Below are positions 36,952 through 64,000 of a stretch of 64,000 bases of DNA, piece after piece. Numbering within the stretch: the first letter of the stretch is position 1; each line of letters starts with the position of its first letter. Both the position numbers and the translations under genes were made by a program. The notes beneath the pieces are model-generated. The model worked only from the letters and a program-made list of their open reading frames with translations, was not told the DNA's origin and did no database searches. Location of the stretch: positions 9,476,850-9,540,849 of the forward strand of contig NC_134029.1 of assembly GCF_964204645.1 (NCBI RefSeq). The letters are read 5' to 3'. Source of the DNA: Tubulanus polymorphus. Lineage: Eukaryota; Nemertea; Palaeonemertea; Tubulaniformes; Tubulanidae.

Positions 36952-37437
36952 ATGATGGACATTTTGATTTTTCAAGAAGTCGATTTTGAGAATCTGGAAG
37001 ATTTAAGAATTGAAAATGGCCACAATCCACCAATAATGCAGACAATGGTTGTGACGACGTAAGTTAGTAATACAGTGCCTTATGACTAAAGTGAATGCAA
37101 TCATAATTGCCAATCTACTCATCCGATATGAACTTGACCAATCACCAAAATGTTTAATCTGTTTTGCAGCCACAGCTCATTGATGGAAATAGATGATCCT
37201 CTCCACACAAATGCTGAGGTGACCCTTCGTGGGGCTGTTACTACTATTATGATGTTCTCCCTCAAAGCTGGATCCACATCAACTGTTTTGACTGGATTGT
37301 TGGATCGGTTGAATTTACTGTTACTGAGAAGCGGTTCTACGCAGTTCTAAATGCCTATTTTGAAAAGATTTTCTCTATGTGCGGAGGTGAACAAATATTA
37401 CTGCGCTGTATGTAAGACATTATTAAAAAAACTGCAG
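36952..37437 (+). CDS. N-terminal exons of a transposon protein, frameshifted
   Basis: Exon 1 (36952-37058) begins MMDILIFQEVDFENLEDLR right after an in-frame stop and ends at GTAAGT. Exon 2 (37170-37437) follows CTGTTTTGCAG and continues in phase with HSSLMEIDDPLHTNAEVTLR. Later comes STVLTGLLDRLNLLL. Two frame changes follow, revealing KRFYAVLNAYFEKIF and then NKYYCAVCKTLLKKLQ before a donor GTATGA. The layout PLxxxAxxTL, then a leucine-rich helix with LTG..L.DL, then YYC..C resembles a widespread group of uncharacterised transposon proteins of fish and invertebrates that I recall only loosely. The downstream exons of that family were not found here, so the protein is truncated. A possible decayed third exon starts near 37471. 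Confidence 0.45.
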
Positions 37438-37959
37438 GTATGATACAAATGTTCATTATGTGATATACAGTACGATAAGGCAACATTAGAGGAAAAAGGA
37501 CATTTTTTGTGTATGGGCCTACAAGGAAAGCAGAACACTTGGAGCTGGTGACAGCAATATATTCAACATTTTTCATAAATAACATTGTAATTCGGGGCTT
37601 GGGCAGTCCCCTAAGCCTCTAGTTATCTTGATAATAAATGAAATATCCAAAATTTTTTGTTCAGATCATGATTTTTGTGAAACAGTTTTTGGATTTATTC
37701 AGAGGGCAACAAAGACATGTGCTTCATTCATACAGGATCCAATCTAGTCAATACAGGACAAACAACATGATTTTTTGACATGGCATCCTGGAAAAAGCTA
37801 CTAAATGAGGATCAAACAATTAAAAAGACAGGAGATTCCTTCAATTCTCCGAACATTACATGCAAAATCTTACTTTTTATGAAATCATGTGAAGCTAAAT
37901 GATGTAATTACAAATTTTATTGCAGTTTACAAAAGTGACCAATTATGAGAAACAAGGTA

Positions 37960-38258
37960 CATGTATAATTTTTTAGCCAAGGTACATGCATCCAGATTGC
38001 ACATGTATTTCAGAAGCCACACATGAATTTACACGTGTTTTTAAAATACACGTCCTAAGTTACACGTGTATTTCAAAATACACATCTTCAGTACACGTGT
38101 AATTCAAAATACATGTCCAAACTACACGTGCATTTTAGAAATACACGTGTTTTACACATGTACTTCAATATACATGTCAAAAGTACACGTGTAATTTCAT
38201 ATTACACGTGTATTACACGTGTATTTAGCTAAATACACGTGTACCATTTTCATAAGGG
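37960..38258. repeat. right subterminal array of ACACGTGT palindromes
   Basis: Eight exact ACACGTGT octamers and at least six decayed forms (ACACGTCC, ACACATCT, ACATGTCC, ACACGTGC, ACACATGT, ACATGTCA) leading into the right TIR. More diverged than the left array. Confidence 0.8.
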
Positions 38259-39101
38259 GAGCGCCGAGCGCCTGGTTGCCATATATTTTCCGCTTAAATC
38301 TGGACTCTGGCTCACCAGGAAATATCTGCGATGCATCACGATAGCGCTCTACGTCATTATCTTTTGTGGAAACTTCTTTCAGTTCGTTTATTCGAAATAC
38401 TTTTTCAGGCCGTCGTGCCGTTACATTTATTTGCAGTGGCGCCGAAATTATGTGTATTCACACTCCGTTCAGATGGGGATTGTTAAGCGATTTTCGGTGA
38501 TCATATTTGGCTTCATATTCCCGTTTTTCGTACTGATTACCATAAATTGGATCATCCTGTTCTATCTTATGAAATATTTTAGCAGGCAGCCAAGTGATTC
38601 GAATTCGTTGCACACGAAAGATAGCCCTCAGTCGTTGGTTAAAGCCACAAAAATGATCGCATTGGTCATCGTAGCTTTTGTATTATTCGAGACGCCAAAT
38701 GCGGCACTGACTCTACGTTATGACGTTCATTTGTTGGGAAAACTCGGCAATATGGCCGCTGTATCCGGTCAAACTACATACGGTATGTTACTCAGTCAGT
38801 GCGACTCAGTCGTCAACTTTTTCATCTATTTTATCGTAAATAAGAAATTTCGAAAGGTTTTAACAACTTGCAATTAGTGTGGAACTACATTTCTGCCAAT
38901 GACTCCGTCGTACTTGTTTAAAAAAAATCCCTATTCGATGGATTTTAAAGAACATTTAAAAGCAAGAAATTTCTCCGATTATGTTCATTTTGTGTGTACC
39001 GTTTCTGGCTTTTAGGCTATCATGGAAAACGAAGAATACATTAAATTCAAATGAACCTTTCTTCTGTAATATCTATAAAATTCAAACTGTAATACAATAT
39101 A

Positions 39102-39229
39102 GTCAACCCCCGATATACCACCATAGAGAGTATGGTGGGGTTGATTTATTTTATATATCGAAATACATTGAGAAAACCTGGTGGTAGACGGGGGTGGCGG
39201 TATGGGAGAGCGGTATGTCGAGGGTTGAC
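39102..39229. mobile_element. 128 bp palindromic MITE with TA ends (Tc1/mariner-like)
   Basis: GTCAACCCCCGATATACC at the left and its inverted partner near GGTATGTCGAGGGTTGAC at the right, flanked by TA at 39100-39101 and 39230-39231. Size and TA fit a mariner-type MITE. Confidence 0.65.
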
Positions 39230-39231
39230 TA

Positions 39232-41739
39232 TATTTGAACCGTGTCTACTCTTTATGACTTTATGCGACCATTTTTAGAATAATGAACTTTCAATTAATA
39301 TCCTAACATTTTTGTAGAATAGTGCGGTGAACTCTTTTTAATTTGTGATGTATTCTAGCTGAGCAAGAAAGTTTACTATACAGTCAATATCAATTATAAT
39401 TAATGTGTCTACATGTTTATGATTGTATTTTTGAACTCCATTCATAAATTGGGGGATTTTTAAGTACTTTGAAGAATTGTGGATTTTTACGGGGATTTTA
39501 TCTAAGTGATATTTACTGTCGACCAATTCAGATCTATACAGTCCGACCCTTTAAAAAAGTTTTTCTCCCAATTTTTCCCGGTTAATAACCTGTATAAATG
39601 GGTATTTAGTCATCCTCGGTATCGATTCTCTGATGAGAAAATCAATTTCCAAAGATACGATTAAATAATTTTCTGCAATTTGTCTCTGAAATAGTGAAGA
39701 AAATTGCTGAATCGAATGTAATACAAAAAACAAAATTGATTTTTTTTCAATAAGTATACATGATATAGCGGTGGCCGGATGTGCGATCGCCGCAGGCGCG
39801 AAGCAAAGGGGCGAGAAAATTTTGATATTTTACCTGTTTTTAGTTCAATTTCCTGCAATCTAGACCATACACACGGGCAGATCCAGGGGCTACTGTAGCA
39901 CAACTTATAAAAAAGGGCATCATTATCCACGAAAAAAGGGCGGTGGGTCCTCCAAGAAAATCTTGAAAATTTGTCACATTTACATTATAGGACCATGTTG
40001 CAGCCATCTAAATCCTCCATTGCAATCTCGAGCCCTAAGAAAAATCTAAAGTTTGTAAATCTGTCTCATCATTTTTATTTGCAATATGGCTAATTCTATT
40101 ACATTGTTTGATTTATACAGCAGGATGCGGAATCAAGAAGTAACACCAAGCCTGTATAATGTTCATGTTTACATTTCTGTGTTGAAAAATGACGAGTAAA
40201 AAATTACTGGTAAACAAAAACCCGAGAACAAGTATTTTTTTCATACCCCATCAGAACAAAAATCACTCCATTTTTTCCTGTTATACAAATACAATAACAT
40301 CATCACATCCAAATGCTACTAGGAGGCAAATGAAATATTTCAGAAACCGAAATAATTTGAAGAATTATCTGAATGACAAAAATCTCTCAATCAAAAACAG
40401 TGATAATCATATCACCATAAAAAGCATTCAGTCAGCTGTATCTACAGCGCTGAGAGCTTACCCAGGAACCGGTTGGGTAAGAATTCCGATAAAAGTGTTG
40501 CTAAGAATTTTTTTCCTTGGTTCGTGGTGAACTAAGAACATACTTTTATGCAGCACAGTGAGAACCATACTAAAACGAAACATCTTCATATTGGATTCAA
40601 TAATGAACTAAGCTTATACACATATTGTTAATGTTATGATACAATATTCTGGTCCTCTAAGTCGGAAAGTTTGGATGTCCCCAATTTGCCTCATACACTT
40701 AGGTCTATAGAGTTCCCTTGATTATCAGCAAAAAGTCCGACATTGGTGGATAACCAAGAGTTGATTGTACCTACCAGTAAGAAAATAGGCGGAGATCTTA
40801 TGAGCTCACATTTTTTCCACATAATATTATAAGATCACAGAAATTCCATCACAAGCCATACTGTAGATATTTACAACAGATAACTGTTAGGTCTAATATT
40901 TTGTAGATCAATTCAGATTGTTACTTTTTTGAGAAAAAAGAGTGAAAAACGTTTCATAATGAAGTTGGATGAACTAATTTATCAATTTTATTTGCACCCA
41001 GCTATGTTCAGTTACCTTTTGTTGCGGCTAGTTTCCAGCCCTCAAACAATTTAGTTCTAATGAAGTTGTTGAACTTGTTGGCAATGTATGTTCAAGAGTA
41101 ATTTTGAACTATGAGCTTTTCTACTCCTAGGTAAGAAATACAGGAGACCTCGCATAATTCGATCAGTTGGGATGGACAAAGCCCAGCCAGTCGATGATTG
41201 ATCTGAATTAAACATCATATCTTAATGTACATTTCTGGTGGCCTGTGAATGATATCCAGATGAGATCAAAATATCTGGATAAAGCGGGCTTGACCGTATG
41301 TAGCATCTACACAACTACCACCCAATAATCAGCTACCTCTGGCATGTGTCAATTTTCCATACTACATGTATATAGCGATTACTAACCATCAAACCAATTT
41401 AGGTTTTAGTTTGAAAGAATACAGTCCAAAGTCGGGTTGAAATATCCTAGTATAGACAACTTTGATAATAACAACTAAAATTTACCTTAACAATTTTACG
41501 TGAAACTGCAATTGAATTATGCTTATGTTTAGCAGCCCATTGAGCTGATGTACCGGTAATAAGGAGCAAGGAGGAGCCTTCAGCAGAAGTGGTTTAGAAA
41601 ATATTTGCCACAGAAATTCTAATGCGCATAGCTGCACCGCAGGGGAATATTTATTATAAGAGTCAAAGCTAGACCAAAGTCCTTACGAAAAGGTACGAGT
41701 ACACAGTACACTAATCACACAGTGATTCTACGTATGTTC
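39232..41739. other. interval between GPCR and CSN2, nothing firm
   Basis: No exon supported. Around 39770-39960 there is a scrap of dispersed repeat (GCGCGAAGCAAAGGGGCG, CAGATCCAGGGGC). Confidence 0.45.
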
Positions 41740-41745
41740 TTTATT
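41740..41745 (-). terminator. candidate CSN2 polyadenylation signal
   Basis: AATAAA on the - strand about 640 bases after the CSN2 stop codon; another lies at 41650-41655. Which is used cannot be told. Confidence 0.3.
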
Positions 41746-42383
41746 CACACCTTTCCAGACTCATCTTCATCTGCCCATGAATGGAGCTGAATGAAATAAA
41801 AAATTATAACTTTTGTGGCCCAAATGGGAGAAAAACAATGAAGCAAAATATCTTTACGGAGCATCACTCTGCACCATGGGAACACATCCTTTGAGGCGAA
41901 ATCTCACTTTAGGGAAGTGTGGTGATAAAATGTTTAACATCATGTTTAACTGCAAATCAACTTCAACACATGGGGAAGAAGGTAAATGAATTGAGTAATG
42001 AGCTTAAAAAGTACACAGAATGCACACGCTGAAATGTGGTGAAGTTAACGCGAATGATTTCCTTGTAAATCTACTGCAGTATGGAAAACCTTTGCTACAG
42101 AGACAAACAATGCAGCTGTTTAATCGCTTGCTCGCTCGCTCTCATCAAGACAGTATTTTCAGTACAAAATGAGAATAATGAAGAGTAGTACGAATGATAA
42201 AGCACATTTTCGTAGTAATTTAGTAGTTATTAGTTGTAGTCATAGAAGTCCACGTAGTAGTAAATCCACTTATGCAAAAATATCACACATTCAAGCGGAA
42301 ATTTCATTCCTTCGCGATTATCTGATTGTGATCGTAGTGTTTTCAAATCCTAGTCGTCGTCTCAGATGCTATTACGTATACTG

Positions 42384-60446
<18,063 letters not shown>

Positions 60447-61208
60447 GTTCTTCAGTCTGGTTATCTGGCAATCTGTGTGGTGTCTATCACTGTCAATAAT
60501 TCAAGTAGATAAATCGAAATTTCAAATGGAATAGTAGCAGGAACTTATTGACATGTCCGACGACATTCTTGTTCTCGAGAAGACTTTACACGGCGCGCTG
60601 AATCGAACGATCCGCTTTCCAAAATGTAAATTAGCCATGTCTGAAACGTCGCTCACCGATATTTAAATGATTTCTGATCTGAATAAACTTCTTTTCGATA
60701 AACTTTTGATTGTTTTTACAAAGCAGGCCTAGCCACGGCCTGTGGACCTAAACTGATAGGTTCTACAAGGCATAATGATATCATACGTTGTTCCTGCTAT
60801 TGTCTGTATATATCTATTTGCGTACACCTCTACACACGTTTTAATCAACCAGTTGAAGCTGACAGTTTCGGGAAGAAGGAGAACAAGTGTTAACCATAGA
60901 AATTTCTATGGTTTCACGTCCTCGTATTAAGAAAAGGAATAATGCAATAAGTTGGTATGTTGTGTCAACCCTATAAGAAGGGATGTTTTTTTAAATCTTA
61001 TCCTCGGTCTATATACATTTACTCGATCGTGATTCAACGGATCTAAATACCAGGTTCGACGATTCGGCGAAAATTGTGTGCATTTTCTTCATGTTGTCTC
61101 GATCCGAAGTATTTGTCCTTCGCGCTTCTCAAGCGCGCATACTCGAGTTACGCCAACAATGATGGAAAAGGCTGGTGACTGCTGAATCGCATTTTTTCCT
61201 TCGATAAA
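60447..61208. promoter_or_regulatory. shared interval between divergent CSN2 and DDA1
   Basis: CSN2 starts at 60446 on - and DDA1 runs on +, so their promoters lie in this interval. If the candidate DDA1 first codon at 61209 is right, the two start codons are 762 bp apart. No TATA box or other factor site stands out. A 38-codon frame MSDDILVLEKTL... at 60571 on + has no support as a gene. Confidence 0.35.
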
Positions 61209-61329
61209 ATGGTAAATATTGACCGAAATTCGACTCTGGTACCAAATCGAAATAAGAAAAGAAGTTTTCACCGTAGTAGTAGAACGAAATCTTTCCGGGA
61301 CGGGAAGAAAAATTGGAAAAATCTAGGCC

Positions 61330-61881
61330 TACTAATGTCTATTTATTAATGGATGAGACCTGTTTTTCTGGGATATTTTGCTTACTTTTTGGGATACATA
61401 CCTCATTTATGTCTTAACAGAATGCCAAAAGTCGTGGACAACAACTGAATATCCGATATATTTCCAGTTCTGTACCAATTAGATGGATTGGCAAAAAGAC
61501 TCCTTAAGTCCAGTTGAATGAGAGAGAAAATCCTCCATTTTGTGAAATTTCTTGGATTTGAACATTGTTACCATGCCTACGCCACCCTGATTTAGTTGTT
61601 GAGACCCCACAAGAAAAATAACTTCATTTCGTAGGCATGGTGACAATGTAAAAATTCAAGAAATTTCACAAAATGGAGGATTTTCTCTCTCATTCAACTG
61701 GACTTAAGGAGTCTTTTTGCCAATCCATCTAATTGGTACAGAACTGGAATAATATCAGATATTCAGTTGTTGTCCGCGATATTTGGCATTCTGTTAAGAC
61801 ATAAATGAGGTATGTTCCCCAAAAAGTAAGCAAAATATCCCAGAAAAACAGGTCTCATCCATTAATAAATAGACATTAGTA
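61330..61881. mobile_element. foldback element with 251 bp arms
   Basis: TACTAATGTCTATTTATTAA at the left and its reverse complement at the right open near-identical arms, 61330-61580 and 61631-61881, around a 50 bp spacer. Both ends are TA, which may be the target duplication of a mariner-like MITE. No coding content. Confidence 0.8.
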
Positions 61882-61919
61882 CTAGAGCCAGAGTCGGGCC
61901 ATCCTCCCTGGCACTGGCA

Positions 61920-62010
61920 CTGGCACTGGCAGGGATTGAACCTGATGATGGCATTGAGATTGCCACGCTACGAAACCCTGCCACACTAGACCGAGTGCGC
62001 AGCTACACTT
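61920..62010 (-). other. tRNA-like (SINE-head) sequence
   Basis: On the - strand: CTCGGTCTAGTGTGGCAGGG (A-box-like), then about 35 bases on, CAGGTTCAATCCCTG (B box with its stem). A run of GTGCCA repeats follows. The spacing fits a tRNA-derived SINE head; no full cloverleaf was confirmed and no SINE body was recognised. Confidence 0.35.
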
Positions 62011-62658
62011 ACACGCGCATCTCAGATGTCATTATCAGCCAATCAGATATCCCGTTTTATTCTATCCTGGGTTTTTCCTAGGCTAACTTTACTTATTTAG
62101 TTCTTCCTTGAAATTTACCTACTGTCTATCACACCTGCTCTCCGTGCGACGTTTTGGTCCGTAATTTCGTTAATAATCGGTTCATCTCTAAATATTATGC
62201 ACATATTTTTATGCCTCCCGCCAAAGTTAACAAACCCTGGCCACAGACTCTTCGTTGGTCTATTACACAAAATAAGATAAGATTTCTTGAGAGAAGATTC
62301 ACAGGTTTCTTGGGCAGATACTGGCATAGGTTGCCTTGTAAGCCTATCAGATGCATAGTTTTCCACCGGTAGGGTTGCTCTATATTAATACCATGCATCT
62401 GATTGGCTACACTGGTGGCCACAAGCAGTGACCTGTCTGCCCAAGAAATCTTGAGTGGTGTAATAGACCAATGAAGAGGTCTGCGGCCAGGGTGTGTGTT
62501 GGCAGTGAGTCGCAATGAATCAAACTCTGGCAAGCAAGGATGTGGGGTTACTTTGAAAAATAATCAATTTTAACCCCTTCAAGAAAGTGCATGTGTTGTC
62601 ATAATAGGTCTAATAGCCCTCAATTAGACATAATAGATGCGCAATTATTTCATTTCAG

Positions 62659-64000
62659 GGTGACTTTCTGAAAGAACTGCCTTCTTACAATAAGACTAAT
62701 TTTACAAGATATATCGCAGACAGTAGCTGTCGAAGCGGTGTAAGTACTTTGTCATTTCATTCTCAAATTTTATACGAGGTCAACTGGCTGACCCTTGACG
62801 TTTTCTTGTCAAATTTTCCCGTATCAGAATAATGAAAATCAATAAACCTATGCATTTGTTGTTCATGCATTCATTCCTTTCCGCTCATCAGCTTCTAAGG
62901 ATAAACCACCTTCAGAGAAGTATGGCTTAGAATTAACTTCATTAAACAAATTGAATGATGTTTGGGAAAAAAATATATGCGGTCAAAAAAACAAATTGCA
63001 CATTCACTTCTTAAATTGATTGTTTAGTTTGTATGAACATCTGGGCCAATTTTCGTGATTTTGTCCACCCAGCAATAATAAAAACGCTAAGCCACCCCAC
63101 TAATTGTTGCATTGGCAATACATTGGCTTGGTGGGGTAGATGTGAACGCGACATATTTAACACACAAACCATGCACAACTTAGGCTAAGCTATAGGCCTA
63201 CCGTAAAAACTGAACTGCTCGATCATCGCTGAGTCTAAAGGTCATGTGATGCATAATTCGTCACTGATTGGCTACAACGATCTGATTGGGTCGTAGAAAT
63301 AGAACTTGTTCTATCCTTGGAATTTGGCTTATGACGGGTATACGATATCAATACATCGCGGTCGTAAACACACTCATGTCGAAAAGGTTTCCGATGAAAA
63401 AATTGCAGACCGTTCGGATGATCGGGTTGTAAGTCGACCTGAGCTTAACTTAAGACATCCCCGACAGTAAATTCGTGTAGTAAAATCAAACTGCGTCATT
63501 CATTGATGGTTACAGAATAAAGTTATTAGACACCACGTGTTTATAGATATGTATAGGCCTACGGCATGTACGTAGAAAATTACTATTGTTATTTCGTGAA
63601 CATAGCTGCCCCGTCACACATTCCTAATAAATGACACATATTATCTTTCTGTTCGCCTGAATAACCCCCCATTTATTGCTATCAAGCGTCTTCTTCGGAT
63701 GAAGATTATAACAACAGGATTTCCAAATTGATTTCACCCACGATATAATCAATGGAAAGCTTTCTGTACCCTTTACCCATAGCTTTATCAACGATATTTT
63801 GTTACTAAACATCAAGGTCTTCAACACTTTATATGACGCTCGTTGCCTAGATTTGATTTATATGGTGACATTTTTAAGGCATGAAAAAATTAAAAATGGC
63901 TTCGGTTTTATTTGTTGTACCGATATTTCTCGACCTCTTAATTTGTATTCAGAGGTCTTAAGTTAATCATTTTTTTTCTCATATTTACAGGCTAGAAAAC
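62659..64000 (+). CDS. DDA1: DET1- and DDB1-associated protein 1 (DDA1), 5' part, continues past the window
   Basis: DDA1 is a small subunit of CUL4-DDB1 ubiquitin ligases that stabilises substrate-receptor binding. Exon 62659-62739 (acceptor TTTCAG, donor GGT|GTAAGT) encodes 27 residues, GDFLKELPSYNKTNFTRYI then ADSSCRSG, matching the family start (A)DFLKxLPxYNKxNFxRF. The next exon begins at 63991 after CATATTTACAG with ARK and is cut by the window end. As in other animals, the initiator Met seems to come from an upstream exon holding only the ATG; the best candidate is 61209-61211 (AAAATG|GTAAAT), which is a guess. Head to head with CSN2. Confidence 0.85.
62740..63990 (+). other. DDA1 intron
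   Basis: From GTAAGT at 62740 to the acceptor at 63990. No other gene or element recognised. Confidence 0.6.

Larger units (their letters stand above)
32612..38258. mobile_element. 5.65 kb TIR DNA transposon with ACACGTGT arrays at both ends
   Basis: Perfect 25 bp TIRs (32612-32636 and 38234-38258) start CCCTTATGAAAATGG and run into the palindrome TACACGTGTA. The dinucleotide GA flanks both sides (32610-32611 and 38259-38260). Removing the element with one GA restores the GPCR frame, which fixes the borders well. Both subterminal regions are packed with ACACGTGT. The inside has a short spliced gene (36952-37437), a nested Helentron-like copy and long non-coding stretches. A 2 bp GA duplication with CCC ends does not match a superfamily I can name (mariner uses TA, piggyBac TTAA, hAT 8 bp). 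No full transposase was found, so it is probably non-autonomous. Confidence 0.85.
32212..38877 (+). pseudogene. class A GPCR (FMRFamide-receptor-like) split by a transposon in TM3
   Basis: A single-exon seven-transmembrane receptor in two parts, 32212-32611 and 38261-38877. Leaving out the 5647 bp insert and one GA duplicate gives one open frame of 338 codons. TM1 FGLVLNVICYCVLRKL, TM2 YYVLQLLAITDALFLLIS, TM3 MFIVMTIRNWLVV, then AERLVAIYFPL across the break (ERL in place of DRY). TM4 ITIALYVIIFCGNFFQFVY, TM5 FIFPFFVLITINWIILFYL, TM6 ATKMIALVIVAFVLFETPN, TM7 CDSVVNFFIYFIVNKKF (a variant NPxxY region). N-glycosylation is possible at the N-terminus. RNWLVV, AERL and the FFIYF..NKKFR end suit the large lophotrochozoan families of FMRFamide/peptide-like orphans. 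Neither half shows another lesion, so the insertion looks recent, or this is one allele. Read through the element, the first half ends after 141 codons. Confidence 0.85.

Noticed and set aside
60571-60687. 38-codon + strand frame starting MSDDILVLEKTL as a DDA1 first exon
   Set aside because: Joining it to the exon at 62659 would need a phase-0 donor, and the only GT available (TGTAAAT) gives an immediate stop.

Overview
Eukaryotic nuclear DNA, AT-rich and intron-rich, dense with transposable elements. The mix points to a lophotrochozoan marine invertebrate (mollusc, annelid or similar): an FMRFamide-receptor-like GPCR of the type expanded in that group, a DIRS retrotransposon, Helentron-like elements with tandem cores, and a fragment resembling the N-terminal zinc region of RAG1. 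The species cannot be named from sequence alone.

Host genes, read exon by exon. (1) NSA2, a 60S ribosome biogenesis factor, + strand 13396-20062, five coding exons, 260 aa, first coding exon only the ATG. (2) A secreted FAD-dependent polyamine/amine oxidase, - strand 24632-22738, two exons, 469 aa. (3) A class A GPCR, + strand 32212-38877, split in TM3 by a 5.65 kb DNA transposon. (4) COP9 signalosome subunit 2 (CSN2), - strand 60446-42384, twelve exons, 443 aa, with a complete DIRS element in its last intron. (5) The start of DDA1, a CRL4 ubiquitin ligase component, + strand from 62659 or earlier to beyond the window. CSN2 and DDA1 are head to head and both belong to cullin-RING ligase biology.

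Mobile DNA by region. 254-2474: element with about 33 bp TIRs and a 7-8 bp target duplication, carrying two convergent gene pieces, one with a RAG1-N-like C2/C2 zinc motif. 2600-3393: TTA-flanked MITE. 4753-6012, 33395-34248 and 54824-55790: Helentron-like elements with roughly 153 bp core repeats. 6134-6413: TTAA-flanked piggyBac-like MITE. 7187-8767, 15629-16813 and 28827-29965: three copies of one 1.1 kb element, the first interrupted by a TIR element with a tRNA-like core. 26390-27395: foldback-like structure of inverted 8 bp arrays around a 48-50 bp minisatellite. 30022-31740: dead LINE with a (TA)n tract in place of part of the reverse transcriptase. 32612-38258: the GPCR-splitting element, whose ends are arrays of the palindrome ACACGTGT. 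43269-49385: DIRS with open gag, RT/RNase H and tyrosine recombinase frames, inverted terminal repeats and an internal complementary region that exactly matches the joined ends. 61330-61881: foldback with 251 bp arms.

The most novel items are the ACACGTGT element and its clean 2 bp insertion in the GPCR, the RAG1-N-like element, the foldback/minisatellite composite and the CSN2-DDA1 head-to-head pair. All exon boundaries were read by eye from splice sites, reading phase and recalled family sequences; no alignment program or database was used.
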